Source: Prorocentrum cordatum
Taxonomy: Eukaryota; Sar; Dinophyceae; Prorocentrales; Prorocentraceae
NCBI GenBank assembly: GCA_963575745.1
Contig: CAUYUJ010011558.1
Span: 318,933-382,932 of the forward strand
Reading direction: 5' to 3'
Length of the DNA: 64,000 bases
Part shown: positions 50,376-60,800 of the stretch, piece by piece
Numbering within the stretch: position 1 is the stretch's first letter
How the letters are laid out: each line of letters starts with the position of its first letter
Translations under genes and position numbers: made by a program
Notes under the pieces: generated by a model
What the model saw: only the letters and a program-made list of their open reading frames with translations
Database searches by the model: none
What the model was told of the DNA's origin: nothing

Positions 50376-51656
50376 GTGCTCAGGTATGATGACCTTCAAA
50401 TCCTGGGCGGCGGTTGGGCGAATCGGAGACAACTTGCGCTGGATTGGTGTCTCGGCGGACGGTGCAGCAGCGCCTTTGCTCGTGAGCAACTTCGTCGTCT
50501 CCTTCGTGACCCCTGGCCCGCGCATGATGGGAAGAGGATTCGACGCCTCCGTCTTCTGGCCATGGCGCATCTCAAGAAGCTTGGATGGCGGGCCGACCCG
50601 AACCGCATGTCCGCTGCCAGCCGCGACGACTTCCTGATTCAGAATACGGCGACCTCCCCGAGTACACCGCCTGTGGCATTACCGCACCTCCTCATTCTCC
50701 CGAACCTGATCACGGGCCAGGCGAGAGGGCAGCTTTCTCTGCACGTGGTGCCCCCTGATGAAGATTACGACAGTGTCGACCACGAGGGTCTCCCGAACCC
50801 CTCTCCTTTGGATCTCGAAGCTATGTTCGCGGACGAGGGTGGCGGCGACAATCTGACGGACCATGAGTCTGATGTTGAGATGCAAGGTGAAGAGCATGTG
50901 CCACATCATGGGCCAGTACTCAGTGATGAGGAGTTTGACCGCCAACTCCAGCGTATTTTACGACGCTCTCGAGATGGCCCTGATGAGGCGGTGACCAGCG
51001 ACCCCGCAGCCAGTTCCTCGCGGTGCGCCCCGCGCCCTGTAGCACCCACGACGAGGGTGGTCCAGAGAAAGGGCAGCTCTTCGGCTGAGTCCACAAGTAC
51101 TGATGACGACTTCGATGCGACGATGGCTGCACACGGTTTTGAGGTCATCTATCCTGATGGCTCGCTGGGAGGAGCTCTACTCTTGGCCCACGATACACCT
51201 CCTGACCATGCGTCTCCTCCTGTGGACCGTCCCCCGTCTGATCGTGACGCCGTGAATCGAGCACACCGGGTTCCAAGTGTGCAGGGTGACCCGCCTGGGG
51301 ATCGTCCGCCTCATGGACCGCATGAAGATACGGTTGCAGCTCCTGGTGATGAAGTTCAACCAGTGGATGCTCATCCTCCACCTCATGAACCCGCCCCTGA
51401 CAATCCGCATGATGCTGTACATGGCTCTCTGTTGGGAGCTGGGCTGGCGGACCCTGACATGGCGATGAATCTGTCCGGTGCAGCCTTTCCCGACTACGAT
51501 CCTGCTGACATGCTCGAGATCGACGCCGTCGAGTTCACCCTGGCGCCCTCCGTCGGCGCGCCCATCGACGAGGTCGACCTCCTGAACCCCGCCAGCGACG
51601 CCCTGGACTTCCTCAGCGCGAGCCTGAGAGGCTCGGCGCGCAATCAGCGGCCCTAG
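50376..51656 (+). CDS. Acidic ORF of unknown function (426 aa), in frame with the preceding ORF
   Basis: It begins after one stop and 24 nt in the same frame as 49023-50351, so both may once have been a single protein of about 877 codons. The start region (YDDLQILGGG, FAREQLRRLLRDPW, LLAMAHLKKLGW) looks helical and basic. The rest is Asp/Pro-rich and probably disordered. I do not recognise a family. The Met start is arbitrary because the frame is open upstream to the TAA. Confidence 0.45.
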   Translation: MLRYDDLQILGGGWANRRQLALDWCLGGRCSSAFAREQLRRLLRDPWPAHDGKRIRRLRLLAMAHLKKLGWRADPNRMSAASRDDFLIQNTATSPSTPPVALPHLLILPNLITGQARGQLSLHVVPPDEDYDSVDHEGLPNPSPLDLEAMFADEGGGDNLTDHESDVEMQGEEHVPHHGPVLSDEEFDRQLQRILRRSRDGPDEAVTSDPAASSSRCAPRPVAPTTRVVQRKGSSSAESTSTDDDFDATMAAHGFEVIYPDGSLGGALLLAHDTPPDHASPPVDRPPSDRDAVNRAHRVPSVQGDPPGDRPPHGPHEDTVAAPGDEVQPVDAHPPPHEPAPDNPHDAVHGSLLGAGLADPDMAMNLSGAAFPDYDPADMLEIDAVEFTLAPSVGAPIDEVDLLNPASDALDFLSASLRGSARNQRP

Positions 51657-51684
51657 GCGGGGACCGAATTATCCTGGGACGCTC

Positions 51685-51760
51685 GCTCCTCCTCCTCCTC
51701 CTCCTCCTCCTCCTCCTCCTCCTCGTCCTCCTCCTCCTCCTCCCTCCTGCGCGTCCTCCT
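51685..51760. repeat. TCC array
   Basis: TCC repeats with one GTCC interruption lie just after the stop of the acidic ORF. Confidence 0.93.
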
Positions 51761-52471
51761 CCCTCCCCCGCCTCTCGTCCCCCCCTTCCTGCACCATCAT
51801 CCTTACCCCCCTTCCTGTCATCAGACCCGCCTCCTCCTTCTCCTCCTTCTTCTCTTCTTCCTACTCCTTCTCCTCCTCCCCTCTTGCCTGTCGCTGGCCC
51901 AGGTGACGGGCAGCGGCGCAGCTGCCAACGCGGCCGGACAAGGAGCTTGTAGTTGCTAGCAGGGCGCCTCTTGGCCCCCCTCTGCCAGGCACAGCGCTGG
52001 GGGGGACGGCTGCTGGAAGGCGCGCGGGGGGGAGGCGGGCCGCATCTCGAGAGGACGGAGGGCTCGGCATCGCTCGCGAGGACCATCGAGAAACATGCCG
52101 GATCACCTTGCGGAAAGGCAGACGCACGAAGCCGAAACACGCACGGGGGGAACGGCAAAAACGGGGGGAGGGGGGGGCGGAAAAATTGGGCAAGTGCCCC
52201 TCGCCGTGGTCTTGTCCACGACGCCCAGTAGGCCTCCCTTCCGCGCCGAGAGGGGGCGGAGGGCCCCTCTCGGGCATGAGCCGCGGGGCCCTCCCCGGAG
52301 AGGCTCGCGCGCCCGCGGGCGGGCGGCCGAAGGGGCCGGCCGTCTCGCGGGTTCGGCGCCGGGCCGAGGGCGGACAGAGCCTCGGAGCCCTGGGCGCAGG
52401 ACGACGCCAGGACGAGGAGCAAGGCGGGTGAGGAGCATCCGAACGGCCTCCCAGACGGGGTCGGGGCAGGT
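51761..52471. other. No gene seen
   Basis: GC-rich sequence with G runs (GGGGGGAGGGGGGG at about 52150). Long frames on both strands are due to high GC content. Confidence 0.45.
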
Positions 52472-52633
52472 GGGGTCGGAGGAGCCCGCCGCGTCGCCGA
52501 TGCATCGCCGATGCGGCTCGATGCGGAGCCCGATTTTCCCCACGCCGACGGCGCTGATGCATCGCCGACGTCGCCTTGTGCATCGCCAGTGCGTCGCCGA
52601 TGCATCGGCGGTGCAGCGCGATCCTCCGACCCC
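52472..52633. mobile_element. Small TIR (MITE-like) element, 162 bp
   Basis: Ends are perfect 12-bp inverted repeats: GGGGTCGGAGGA at 52472-52483 and TCCTCCGACCCC at 52622-52633. The inside has several GATGCATCG-type palindromes (GCCGATGCATCGCCGATGC). A related left half lies at 29205-29310. No clear target duplication is visible. Confidence 0.65.
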
Positions 52634-52674
52634 GTCTACTCGGATGCCTCGGGCGTCGCGGCCTTCTCTGAGCT

Positions 52675-52735
52675 TTCTGTGAGAGCGTTCCGGAAACACT
52701 GTGAGAGCGTTCTGGAACGCTCTGGAACGGATTTG
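52675..52735. repeat. GAGCGTTC/GAACGCTC palindromes
   Basis: GAGAGCGTTCCGG, GAGAGCGTTCTGGAACGCTC and TGGAACGG. Similar words occur at 5455-5514 and 59428-59490. Confidence 0.7.
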
Positions 52736-52944
52736 TTCTCGTCTTAGCCCCTTCCAGGGGGCGGGCGCGCTTTTTTCACCCTTCGCGTCGGGTCGGACGG
52801 CAGGAGATCAAGTTGGAGTAGTGGGTTTGCCCCACGGTTCCCTTTGAGCCCGTTCGGCGTCTGATCCCATGCGGCCGCCGAGTGGACCCACGATCGAGCC
52901 CATTCGGGGGCCGAGCGTGCTCAATTCCCCCGACTCTGTCGGAA

Positions 52945-53007
52945 CTGAGCCCGTTCGGTTGCCCGCCCATCGGCGGCCAAATGGGCTCAGAGGCCGAACG
53001 GGCTCAG
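52945..53007. repeat. Perfect 14-bp inverted repeat (GAGCCCGTTCGG)
   Basis: CTGAGCCCGTTCGG at 52945-52958 pairs with CCGAACGGGCTCAG at 52994-53007. Further direct copies of GAGCCCGTTCGG or GAGCCCATTCGG lie at about 52847 and 52897. Confidence 0.8.
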
Positions 53008-53676
53008 AGGGGATCCGTGGGGGTGGCGCAGATGGATCAGCGGTGAGAGGTGCAATTGTTCATTAGTCGTATGCTGATGCGTGCAACAGTAAGCAGATAT
53101 TGCGTAGGACACGAGCTATTTCACGGGCAACGTTCTTGTATACATGAGCGCACCATACATCTTCACCCACGCGCAACTAGTGCATCCAGCGCGCCAGCCA
53201 TGGCATCCAGGCGCCAACCATTGCAAGTACTGTTGCACCTCTCCCCGTGCGGATCCATCTGCGTCGTAAACACAACTCCGGCTTAGAAGGGGAGGATTGG
53301 GAAAGGGGTGGTGTACGACATTTGCTGCGTGTAGCTGGTCTCGGACCCGCCGTCGGGCGCCTTCCTCGATGCATCGGAGCCACCAGCGCCTGGAGGCGCC
53401 GGGGAGATCAGCCGCGTGAGTTTCGGAGGCGACGATGGGTGCGAATAGCCCAGATGCGGGCATTACGACATTACACACGCATTCGCCCAGGAGCCTCGCC
53501 CAAGGCATGGACCATCGGCGCCCCTGGATACGTGTATTGTTCCGAGGGCTCTTCGCCCCCACTGTCAACCCCGAGCTGCGCTGACCCCCCCTTCCCTGCC
53601 CCTCCTCCTTCTCGCCCGACCCGTCCTCAGCATAGCCGCTCTGGGCGCCGAAGAATCAGAGGAGCAAGATGTCATC
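53008..53676. other. No gene seen
   Basis: Mixed sequence without recognised motifs. Confidence 0.4.
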
Positions 53677-53753
53677 ATGATGATGTTGATGATGATGCTG
53701 ATGATGAAGATGATGATAATGCTGATGATGATGACTATGCTGCTGCTGATGGT

Positions 53754-53821
<68 letters not shown>

Positions 53822-53870
53822 GTGATGGTGATGGTGATGGTGATGGTGATGGTGATGGTGATGGTGATGG

Positions 53871-53909
<39 letters not shown>

Positions 53910-53915
53910 CGACGA
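53677..53915. repeat. GAT / GGTGAT microsatellite
   Basis: GAT trinucleotides enclose eight to nine GGTGAT hexamers at about 53820-53872. Poly-Asp, poly-Met and poly-His frames are artefacts. Confidence 0.97.
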
Positions 53916-54269
53916 TGATACGTTCCAGGATTTCCAGGGTTTCCATGACTTCCGAGCGTTTCACACGGGCTGCAGATGGAATGCCCGAAACGCATTCTGA
54001 GCCAGTCCTATCATGACGTCACCTTCGCCCTGGAGACGGGCGGATCGCGGGGGCTCCGAGGGGGCGGGGATTGCCCCGGCCTCCCTCGCGTCGTACAGAG
54101 ACATCCCGACGGGATGTTTTTGCCTGCCTTCAGCCTCCGAGGGCCCTCGCCGGGCCGCTAGGCCGTCCGAAGACAGCTGGAATGGACAGAGGAAGGGATG
54201 GGATGGATTTGGCTGCGCGCTCAAGGGGGGCGATTCACGCGGTGCCAGACACCAGCGCGTCGCCACGAA

Positions 54270-54327
54270 GAAGGCGACGACGACGACGACGACGACGACA
54301 GCTGCGATGACGACGACGACGACGGCT

Positions 54328-54361
<34 letters not shown>

Positions 54362-54385
54362 CTACGACGACGACGACGACGCGAT
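54270..54385. repeat. ACG trinucleotide array
   Basis: GACGACGAC repeats interrupted by GACAGCTGC, GGCTGC and GGCTAC. Confidence 0.95.
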
Positions 54386-54665
54386 GCCCTGGTCGCCACG
54401 ACACAAACCCGCCGATTGCCCGGCAGACCTGGTCCGAGCCACATGCCGCTCCAGCGGGTGGCCAGGCCCTCTCGGGATGCTGCGGCTTCTTTGGAGGATG
54501 TCTGGGCACATCGAGATTGTCCAGTCGGTTTAGCTGTTACTCAGGAGAGGGGACGGGCCTTCGTGCGTTGTCGTCGTCCTCCTTCTCATCCTCCTCATCA
54601 TCCTCCTCCTCTCCTCTTCCTCCTCCTCTCCTCATTCATTTCGCACTCGACAGTGTTGCAGGGAC

Positions 54666-55595
54666 GTGCTTCGGAATAGGTTCTTTCCTGTACTTGGGCC
54701 CCAGCGAGCTCATGAACACGGACAACGACAGCGATCTCGGAACCAGGCGGGCCCCGCAGCACCACAGAACCTCACGCAGGCGAAACTCATCCGTGAGTTG
54801 CGCGCCAAGATCAAAGCGATCAGTGCCGCCCACAGTGGCGGAGGTTCGGGCCAGTCCCAGTCACAGCAGCAGAGCGCGGTCAGTGGCGACCTCACCTTTG
54901 CGCACGGCCTCACCTTCCTCAGCTCGGCCAGCATGGGCCAGCCATCGACCGAGGCGGTTGAGCAGACGAAGGTACGAGAGTACGAAAGCACGCCGCCGTC
55001 TGCCATCGCCGCCCAGCATCAGGCCGAAAACGCCAAAAACAAGGCGGAGCGATTCGACACGAACCTGCAGTCCCTCGAGAAGCAGAAAGTCGAGCTCGAG
55101 ACGAGCATCGTCGACACCACTGCCTCGTTCGAGGACGCCGAGAAGGAGCTTGAGAGGCACACCAAGATGCTGCACCGAGCCCATCTTGAAGAGGCTGAGG
55201 ATCCGATCAAGGTCGGGCTCGCGGGGCTTGACGAATCGATCGCTTCCTCGGCTGAGGACAAGGCGGCTCTGGAGACGCTCCAGCGGCTGCAGGAGCAGGC
55301 GAGGGAGGCAACAACACCAGCGACCCGGGCTACTGAGCAGGCTGCTGATGACGGTGCTCCTCGTGGTAGGAATGCAGCCTCGTCAGCGGGAGCAGGCTCA
55401 GAAGGTCAGCGGCCGGCAGGCCCCCCCCCCAGGAGAGAGGCTTCGCCAGCATGGAGGAGGACGACTTCGATGACGACGACCTCATGCAGGGTATCAAGCG
55501 TCTCTTCGAGGCTGGCGGAGACAAGGTTGCGGTGGCCAAGCTCATTGCAGGGCACACGGCCAAGACACACGGCCAAGAAACAGCGACGCCGTTGA
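54666..55595 (+). CDS. Coiled-coil ORF, possible LINE C ORF1 (309 aa)
   Basis: The middle is strongly helical and charged: LIRELRAKIKAISA (about residue 40), then heptad-like AENAKNKAERFDTNLQSLE, KVELETSIVDTTASFEDAEK and ELERHTKML. This resembles RNA-binding ORF1 proteins of LINEs, in which a coiled coil mediates trimerisation. It precedes the endonuclease and reverse transcriptase remnants of LINE C on the same strand. An overlapping frame at 55451-55620 (DDFDDDDLMQGIKRLFEAGG) also looks coding, which suggests a frameshift near 55430, at a run of nine C. The identity as ORF1 is inference. Confidence 0.55.
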   Translation: MLRNRFFPVLGPQRAHEHGQRQRSRNQAGPAAPQNLTQAKLIRELRAKIKAISAAHSGGGSGQSQSQQQSAVSGDLTFAHGLTFLSSASMGQPSTEAVEQTKVREYESTPPSAIAAQHQAENAKNKAERFDTNLQSLEKQKVELETSIVDTTASFEDAEKELERHTKMLHRAHLEEAEDPIKVGLAGLDESIASSAEDKAALETLQRLQEQAREATTPATRATEQAADDGAPRGRNAASSAGAGSEGQRPAGPPPRREASPAWRRTTSMTTTSCRVSSVSSRLAETRLRWPSSLQGTRPRHTAKKQRRR

Positions 55596-55734
55596 CCAAT
55601 TTGCGCCCCCTGGGTCCATCTAGCGCTTCGAGGAGGCGAACTTGGTGGACGCGTAGTGGGCCCCCCCTCGGCGCCGCAGTTCCAGCGGCGCGTCCAGGCC
55701 AGTGCGTCGACGGTTTGGGAGCAGGGCGACGCAC

Positions 55735-56040
55735 TGGCCTGGGTTGGGTGGCTTTGGGTTGGGGGGCTTTGGGTGGCTTTGGGTGGGGGGCTTCAATCTA
55801 ATGACCTTCGGGCCCTTTTTCTGGGGCCGTCTTCGGGCCCTCTTGGGCTGTGTTGTGGCCCTTAGGGGGCCTCTTGGGCCTTCTTGGGCTTGGGCGTCTT
55901 GGTGCGATCTTGGGGCGTCTCGGGGCCCTAATGGGCCGTTGCGGGGGCCTCTCGGGGCCTCCTGGGCCCGTCTCGGGGCCATCTTGGGACCGACAGGTCA
56001 CGCAAGAAGATGCGCCAGAGCCCAGGGGGACCGCGCCAAG
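55735..56040. repeat. GGCTTTGGGT repeats then TTGG-phased array
   Basis: GGTGGCTTTGGGTTGGGGGG repeats at 55735-55795 are followed by CTTCGGGCCCTCTTGGGC and GTCTTGGTGCGATCTTGG words to about 56000. Confidence 0.8.
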
Positions 56041-56129
56041 TACCCCCGGGAGATTTGAGAATTTGGGCCCCCGGCCCCTTAAAGACTCCTCAGGAGCAAG
56101 GACTGAAGCTTAGAGGATTAGCCGAAGGA

Positions 56130-59100
56130 CTTGAGGGCACGCCCACCTCGTGGCCAGCGGCGCAGCTGCGGATTTCCAAACCCTCCCCCATGCAGACGGG
56201 ATCGACCCTCCATTGGGGCCGCGAGCACTGGTCACCTGGGGAGCGGGGTGCAGTTCATTATTCCCAGCATAGTGGATGGCACCGCCAGTGTGCCCAGGGG
56301 GGGGAGGTGGTGGCCCGTCGCCTGCTGGTGGGGCGTGCCTCAACAGCGGCGGCGGAGGCTGAGGTCTCCGCCCCGATGGCCTGCCTTGGTGGTTGTAATG
56401 ACAGATGGCCAGACGGCGCGGATCTCCCCGGCGCGAAAGGGGACGACGGCGGATGCGAGATCGAGGGCTTCGATTGCGCTGCCAAGGTCGATGTCTACAG
56501 TGGGGCCGGCGAAGCCGTCGCTGGGCCTTTCGCTCGCCCGCCCGGCGAAGGCTGAGACGGCGGCGCGGAAACAACCCGCGATAGGCTGGTGTTCCCCAGG
56601 GGGAGCCAGGGCCGCCGCGCGGGAGCCCGCGCCCCGAACCGGCTGGGGGAAGCGCAGGGGCGGCCGCGCGAAGCAGCAGGTCTTCGGCGTCTATTTCTTC
56701 AGATGGGGGCCGGGGGCGCCCCTAAAAACTATCCCCAAGGAAAGCCGCGCAGGCGCGCCCCTCCCCCCGCGGGCGCCCGATGCGGTCAGGGTCAACCCTG
56801 GGCGCGAGAGGCCCTTGCAGTCTGGGGCAGGGCGAGCTCGTCATCTTGGGGGTGGGCGCCGATGCTTCGGGGGGGCTTCGAGGGCGCGCGTGACTGGCTC
56901 GTCGACGGCGTACGCGTTGACGTTGCGCCAGCTTCTCACTTCCTCAGCGACGCGCCCCCGCAGGTGAAGCGCGTTGGGAAGACCGGGATCAATGCCGTCG
57001 GCGTCGAGGAGCAGGTCTTGGGGCGGGGCCCGAAGTACGGGTTGTGCTTCTCGATGGGGCGGGCCGCCTCGACGAGCCCTGGGCCGACTATGAGTAGCGG
57101 TGGGGCAGCAGCGGGAGTGGCGGTCATCAGGCCCATCGCGTTGCGATCAGGCGTGCGAGCGCGGGCATCCCGGCGGGGCTTTTCGTCGCGTCGATCTACT
57201 GCGTGCCGGTGAGGGGGGGCGCGAAGGGCCGATTGGAGCTGTGCGCCCGAGGATCTCTGCCAGTCTGGCTGGCTCAGCACCCGCGTCGGTGCCATCCTCG
57301 AGGCCGGCCAGCCCGCGCGGTTCACGCGGCGCAAGCGGGCGGGGGGGGCGGGGGCGAGTCATGGGTGAAGGTGCGGAGGGAGCTAGATTACTTCATTGGG
57401 GCTCGGGTTCTTCGGCATGGCTTTTCTGTTGTGGGGGCGCTGCCGTCGGCCTCAATTTCGCCCTGCGCGCAAGTGGGCGCGGCGCTCCAGCGCTTGGCGG
57501 TGAAGGCGAGTTTTTTTCTCCGGCCCGCGCAGTTCAGGTCTTTCCCCATTTTCTTGCTGGCGAGCCCCAATTGTTTCCGCCAGACGGTGTCTGGCGCGAG
57601 GCCCTTGATCAGAGTCCCGCGGATCTTCCCGGAGCTCTTAAGGCCTGGCTGAGGGCGCTGTGCGACATCCCTGACTCTCGCGAGCAGCCCCACACCGGGA
57701 AGGGAGGTCCTTGGACCCGCGGATGAAGAAGGCCCCCCTAGAGACTCTCTGCGCCCTGGGTGCCTGCTTTCGGCTTGGCGCGTCGGGCGTGCCAACGTCG
57801 GCCCAGTTGTTCTGGTCCAAGGGTCGCGGGTTTCGTCGCGAGGATACTGCGGGGCGCCCGCTAAGGCAGTTTGCGCGCCGTCTTTTCGGTCGCCGCCGCA
57901 GTGGCGCAGTCGACGAGGCTGGCCCCCCCGCGGCAGCGGTGGGTCAATTATTTAACCTTCCTTCAACGAGCTGGTGCCCGAGAGCGTTGCCGCCGATGGA
58001 GGACTTGGGCGAAGGGGTCGGCGAACGGGGGTGGGGGTTGGGGCTCCTCGCGCCCGCGACAAGAAGAGGGTCGCGGAACCATCTCCATTGGCGTTTGGAA
58101 GGCGATCCTGGAGGGCTGCCCGCTCACGGCGATCAAGCAATCGCTGCTCTCCTGGGCGTATCGCTGTCAATGTGGGCTCCAAAAAGCCGCGAGGCCTGCT
58201 CGCCTGGGTTCGGGGCATGTGCGAGACCGCGCTTACCCTCATCGCGTTTGAGGCCCTGCAGGAAGCATGTCAGTCCCATTCTGAAGGTGCAGGTCAGGTC
58301 TGGAGTAAGTTCCGCCCGAAGTGGGTCCTCCAGCCGCCGGTCAGCTAAGGATAGCGTGCATTCACCAGTCCTTCGAAAATAACCCCGGATGGATCCTAGA
58401 TTGGGTCACGAACATCGTTTTCATCCCGATGCCTGAAGGGAGGGGGGCGAGGCCGATCGGGTTATTGTGTTTGTTCATGAAGTTGCGGAGTAAACTCAGC
58501 CAGCCGATGCGTCGGGATTGGGAACGGGCCCGCAACGTGGAGTTTCTCTGGGGGAGTGGGCCCAAGACGGCTTGCGGACGTGCAGGATGGGTCACAATTT
58601 CGTGGTTGCATTGTGCTGGTCTATGGGCACTCAGAGTGCCGCGGTACTGTTCGTTTTCCAGGAACGATACGAGCACGCTCGGCATTCGGCTTTGCTCGAG
58701 GCGGCTCGCGAATCGGATTTCAACTTGTATTCCCGAGGGGGCTTGGCGACGATATGGTCTGGGGTCAGGACTCTGTTGTTCGACGGGGCCGACTCTGAGG
58801 TTCTCCAGGCGACGGGGGCTGTGGTAGCAGGCGGCTCGGCGGCAACCGCGTTGGCGAAACTTCTCGCGGACTCGGTCCCTCCTTCGGCCGTGTCTCCGAG
58901 AACGCGCGCTCTCGGGCCAGAGTGAGCAGCTTCGCCGAGTCAAGGGCGGCCGCTGGCCCACTTTACAATAATGTCTGAAGGGCCTTGTCTTGTCCTTGAT
59001 CTGCCCACCAGGGTTCCCGAGGACATGCGAGCGCGACTTCCCCAGCACGGCGGCTCAGGACGCGATGGCAGGGGGGTTTCCCGAGCTGCTGTGGTGAGGG

Positions 59101-59225
59101 CGTTCGGTCTCGAAGAGAATGGGCTCGCAGACGTCTGTGCCTTGGGCGCGAGCCTCCTCGAGCGTGATGCGGACGCTGAGGATTTTGAGGAGGCCTCTGA
59201 CTTGGGCCGCCGATTCTGGACCTGA
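56130..59225 (+). pseudogene. LINE C: decayed endonuclease and reverse transcriptase
   Basis: An endonuclease-type C-terminus is visible at about 57375-57480 (RRELDYFIGARVLRHGF, then SASISPC where the catalytic block normally has SPHRPV). The RT fingers follow at about 58400 (NIVFIPMPEGRGARPIGLL). After a frameshift near 58580, motif A is VFQERYEHARHSALLEAA, lacking the catalytic Asp, and motif B is GAVVAGGSAATALAKLL. Motif C (YVDD) is not found; the region about 58940-59000 has stops. The tail frame reads EDFEEASDLGRRFWT to 59225. Positions before 57300 are very diverged and the left boundary is uncertain. It probably belongs with the coiled-coil ORF upstream. Confidence 0.75.
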
Positions 59226-59427
59226 CTAGGCCCGCTGGACTGGCTTTTGGCCGATGGTCCACCTCATCACCTCTTTCTCCCCTCCTCCGTGCAGGGCTTA
59301 TTTCGACCCAGCCGACTCTATTCTGCATCAATGTCGGCCGCTTCGATCCGATTCGAATTCGGTTTTCCGACCATCCGTTTAGCCCGATGCTTGCATGCCG
59401 CTGCTGTTCGAGCGGGAGTAGGGCAGG

Positions 59428-59490
59428 GATAAATCGTTCCAGAGCTTTCCGGAACGCTATCAGAGCGTTCCGTAACGCTGCGAGAAGGCC
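59428..59490. repeat. GGAACGCT/AGCGTTCC palindromes
   Basis: TTTCCGGAACGCTATCAGAG, then AGCGTTCCGTAACGCT. Related to 5455-5514 and 52675-52735. Confidence 0.65.
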
Positions 59491-60800
59491 GCGGCGCCCG
59501 AGAAATCTTCCAGAGCCGTCTCAGAGGTCCCGAGGAGTCCCCGTCCGACGTTGCTTTTGTCTTGGCTTCGTCTCAGTTTTGCATCTTGGCGTGGACCCGG
59601 CCCGAGTCGATTCGTGCTGTGCTGCGCTGTGCTTATATAGTGAGTTGCCTCGCCGTGCCGCGTGGCGCTGGGTCGTGCGGTGTCGTGCCCCTTTCACGAG
59701 CGGTTGGGGGTCGATCTTGCGCTCGCCGCGCGCCGGGGCTCGTCTCCCGATGTGCAGGCAGTGCATTCGGAGACTGGGAGTGGCCAAGGTGGGAGGGGGG
59801 AGTCGGGATCCAAATGGCGTCAGATTCGCCCACAGTCGCAGGGATTCTTCCGGTCGGGCTCGACCTGCATGGAGCGGCACGTGCCAGAAAAAGCTTGCAA
59901 TATGATGATGAGAATGGGCACCATGATGAGTAATTATGCAATTGGAAGATACACTCGGTGCAAAGATGAGGCGCTTCAGAAAGGGCTCGCCTTCGGTGCA
60001 TCATGCCTTCGTCGGAGGCCAGTGGAAGCCAGTAGAATACGACGTTTGCGGCCTAGCCAGCGGAAGCTGGCGGAAGGCCAGCGGAATCCTGCGGATGACA
60101 TTTTTTTGGGGGGGGTCAGGGCTCCCGGAGTCGAACAGACAGAGCGGCATTTTGATCGACCGCGTGGCGCGCATCGGCAGATCCTTGGACGACAGTACGT
60201 TCTGACGTCTCCCGTCGGTCGGGTAGACTGAGCGTGCTGTGTTCGAACTATCCGTCGACCACGCTTTCTGAGGAGATTCGTGATCCTGCAGGCAGGAAAA
60301 TGCAAATTAGAAATACACATGCCTCGGGGCCCTGATTGCGACACCCCCTTTTGGACGCCCCCCTCTCGGACGCAGGGGATGGGCAGGAGAATATTGATGT
60401 GGCGGAGGAGGAGGAGGTTGAGGAGGTGGGATGAGATGGATGAGGAGGAGTAGGAGGAGGAGGAGGAGGAGGACCAGTGGAAACCCAAGAGCCATCAACG
60501 ATGTTGGAATTAACCCTCCCTCCATGCTCCTTCTTCATAGGCCCCATACAACAGTTCATTTCCGTTGAGGGAGCTCCATCGTTGGAAGACAACAGTTTGA
60601 AGATCCTGAAGCCTGAAGCGTGCCGAAACATTGCTCAGGGATTTCAACGCCACGTATCAACCAGACTGCTGCGTCGTGACGATCCAGAATCGTGCCAGAA
60701 CGCCATGGGTTTTGACTTCATCACAGCGAATCAACATAACTGTTGCGCCCGCATAATCCTGAACCCTTCCAAATCACAATTTCTGAAACGTTGATCATGT
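59491..60800. other. No gene seen
   Basis: 59491-60480 is mixed sequence. 60480-60800 is clearly more AT-rich than most of the window, with an open frame of 105 codons (60477-60794) that I do not recognise. Confidence 0.4.

Noticed and set aside
51900-51960. Minus-strand SNYKLLV resembling a Rab start (YKLLLIGD)
   Set aside because: Only a few residues match, the P-loop is absent, and the strand is opposite to the other exons.
53656-54016. Poly-His, poly-Ile and poly-Met/Asp proteins
   Set aside because: Products of the GAT array.
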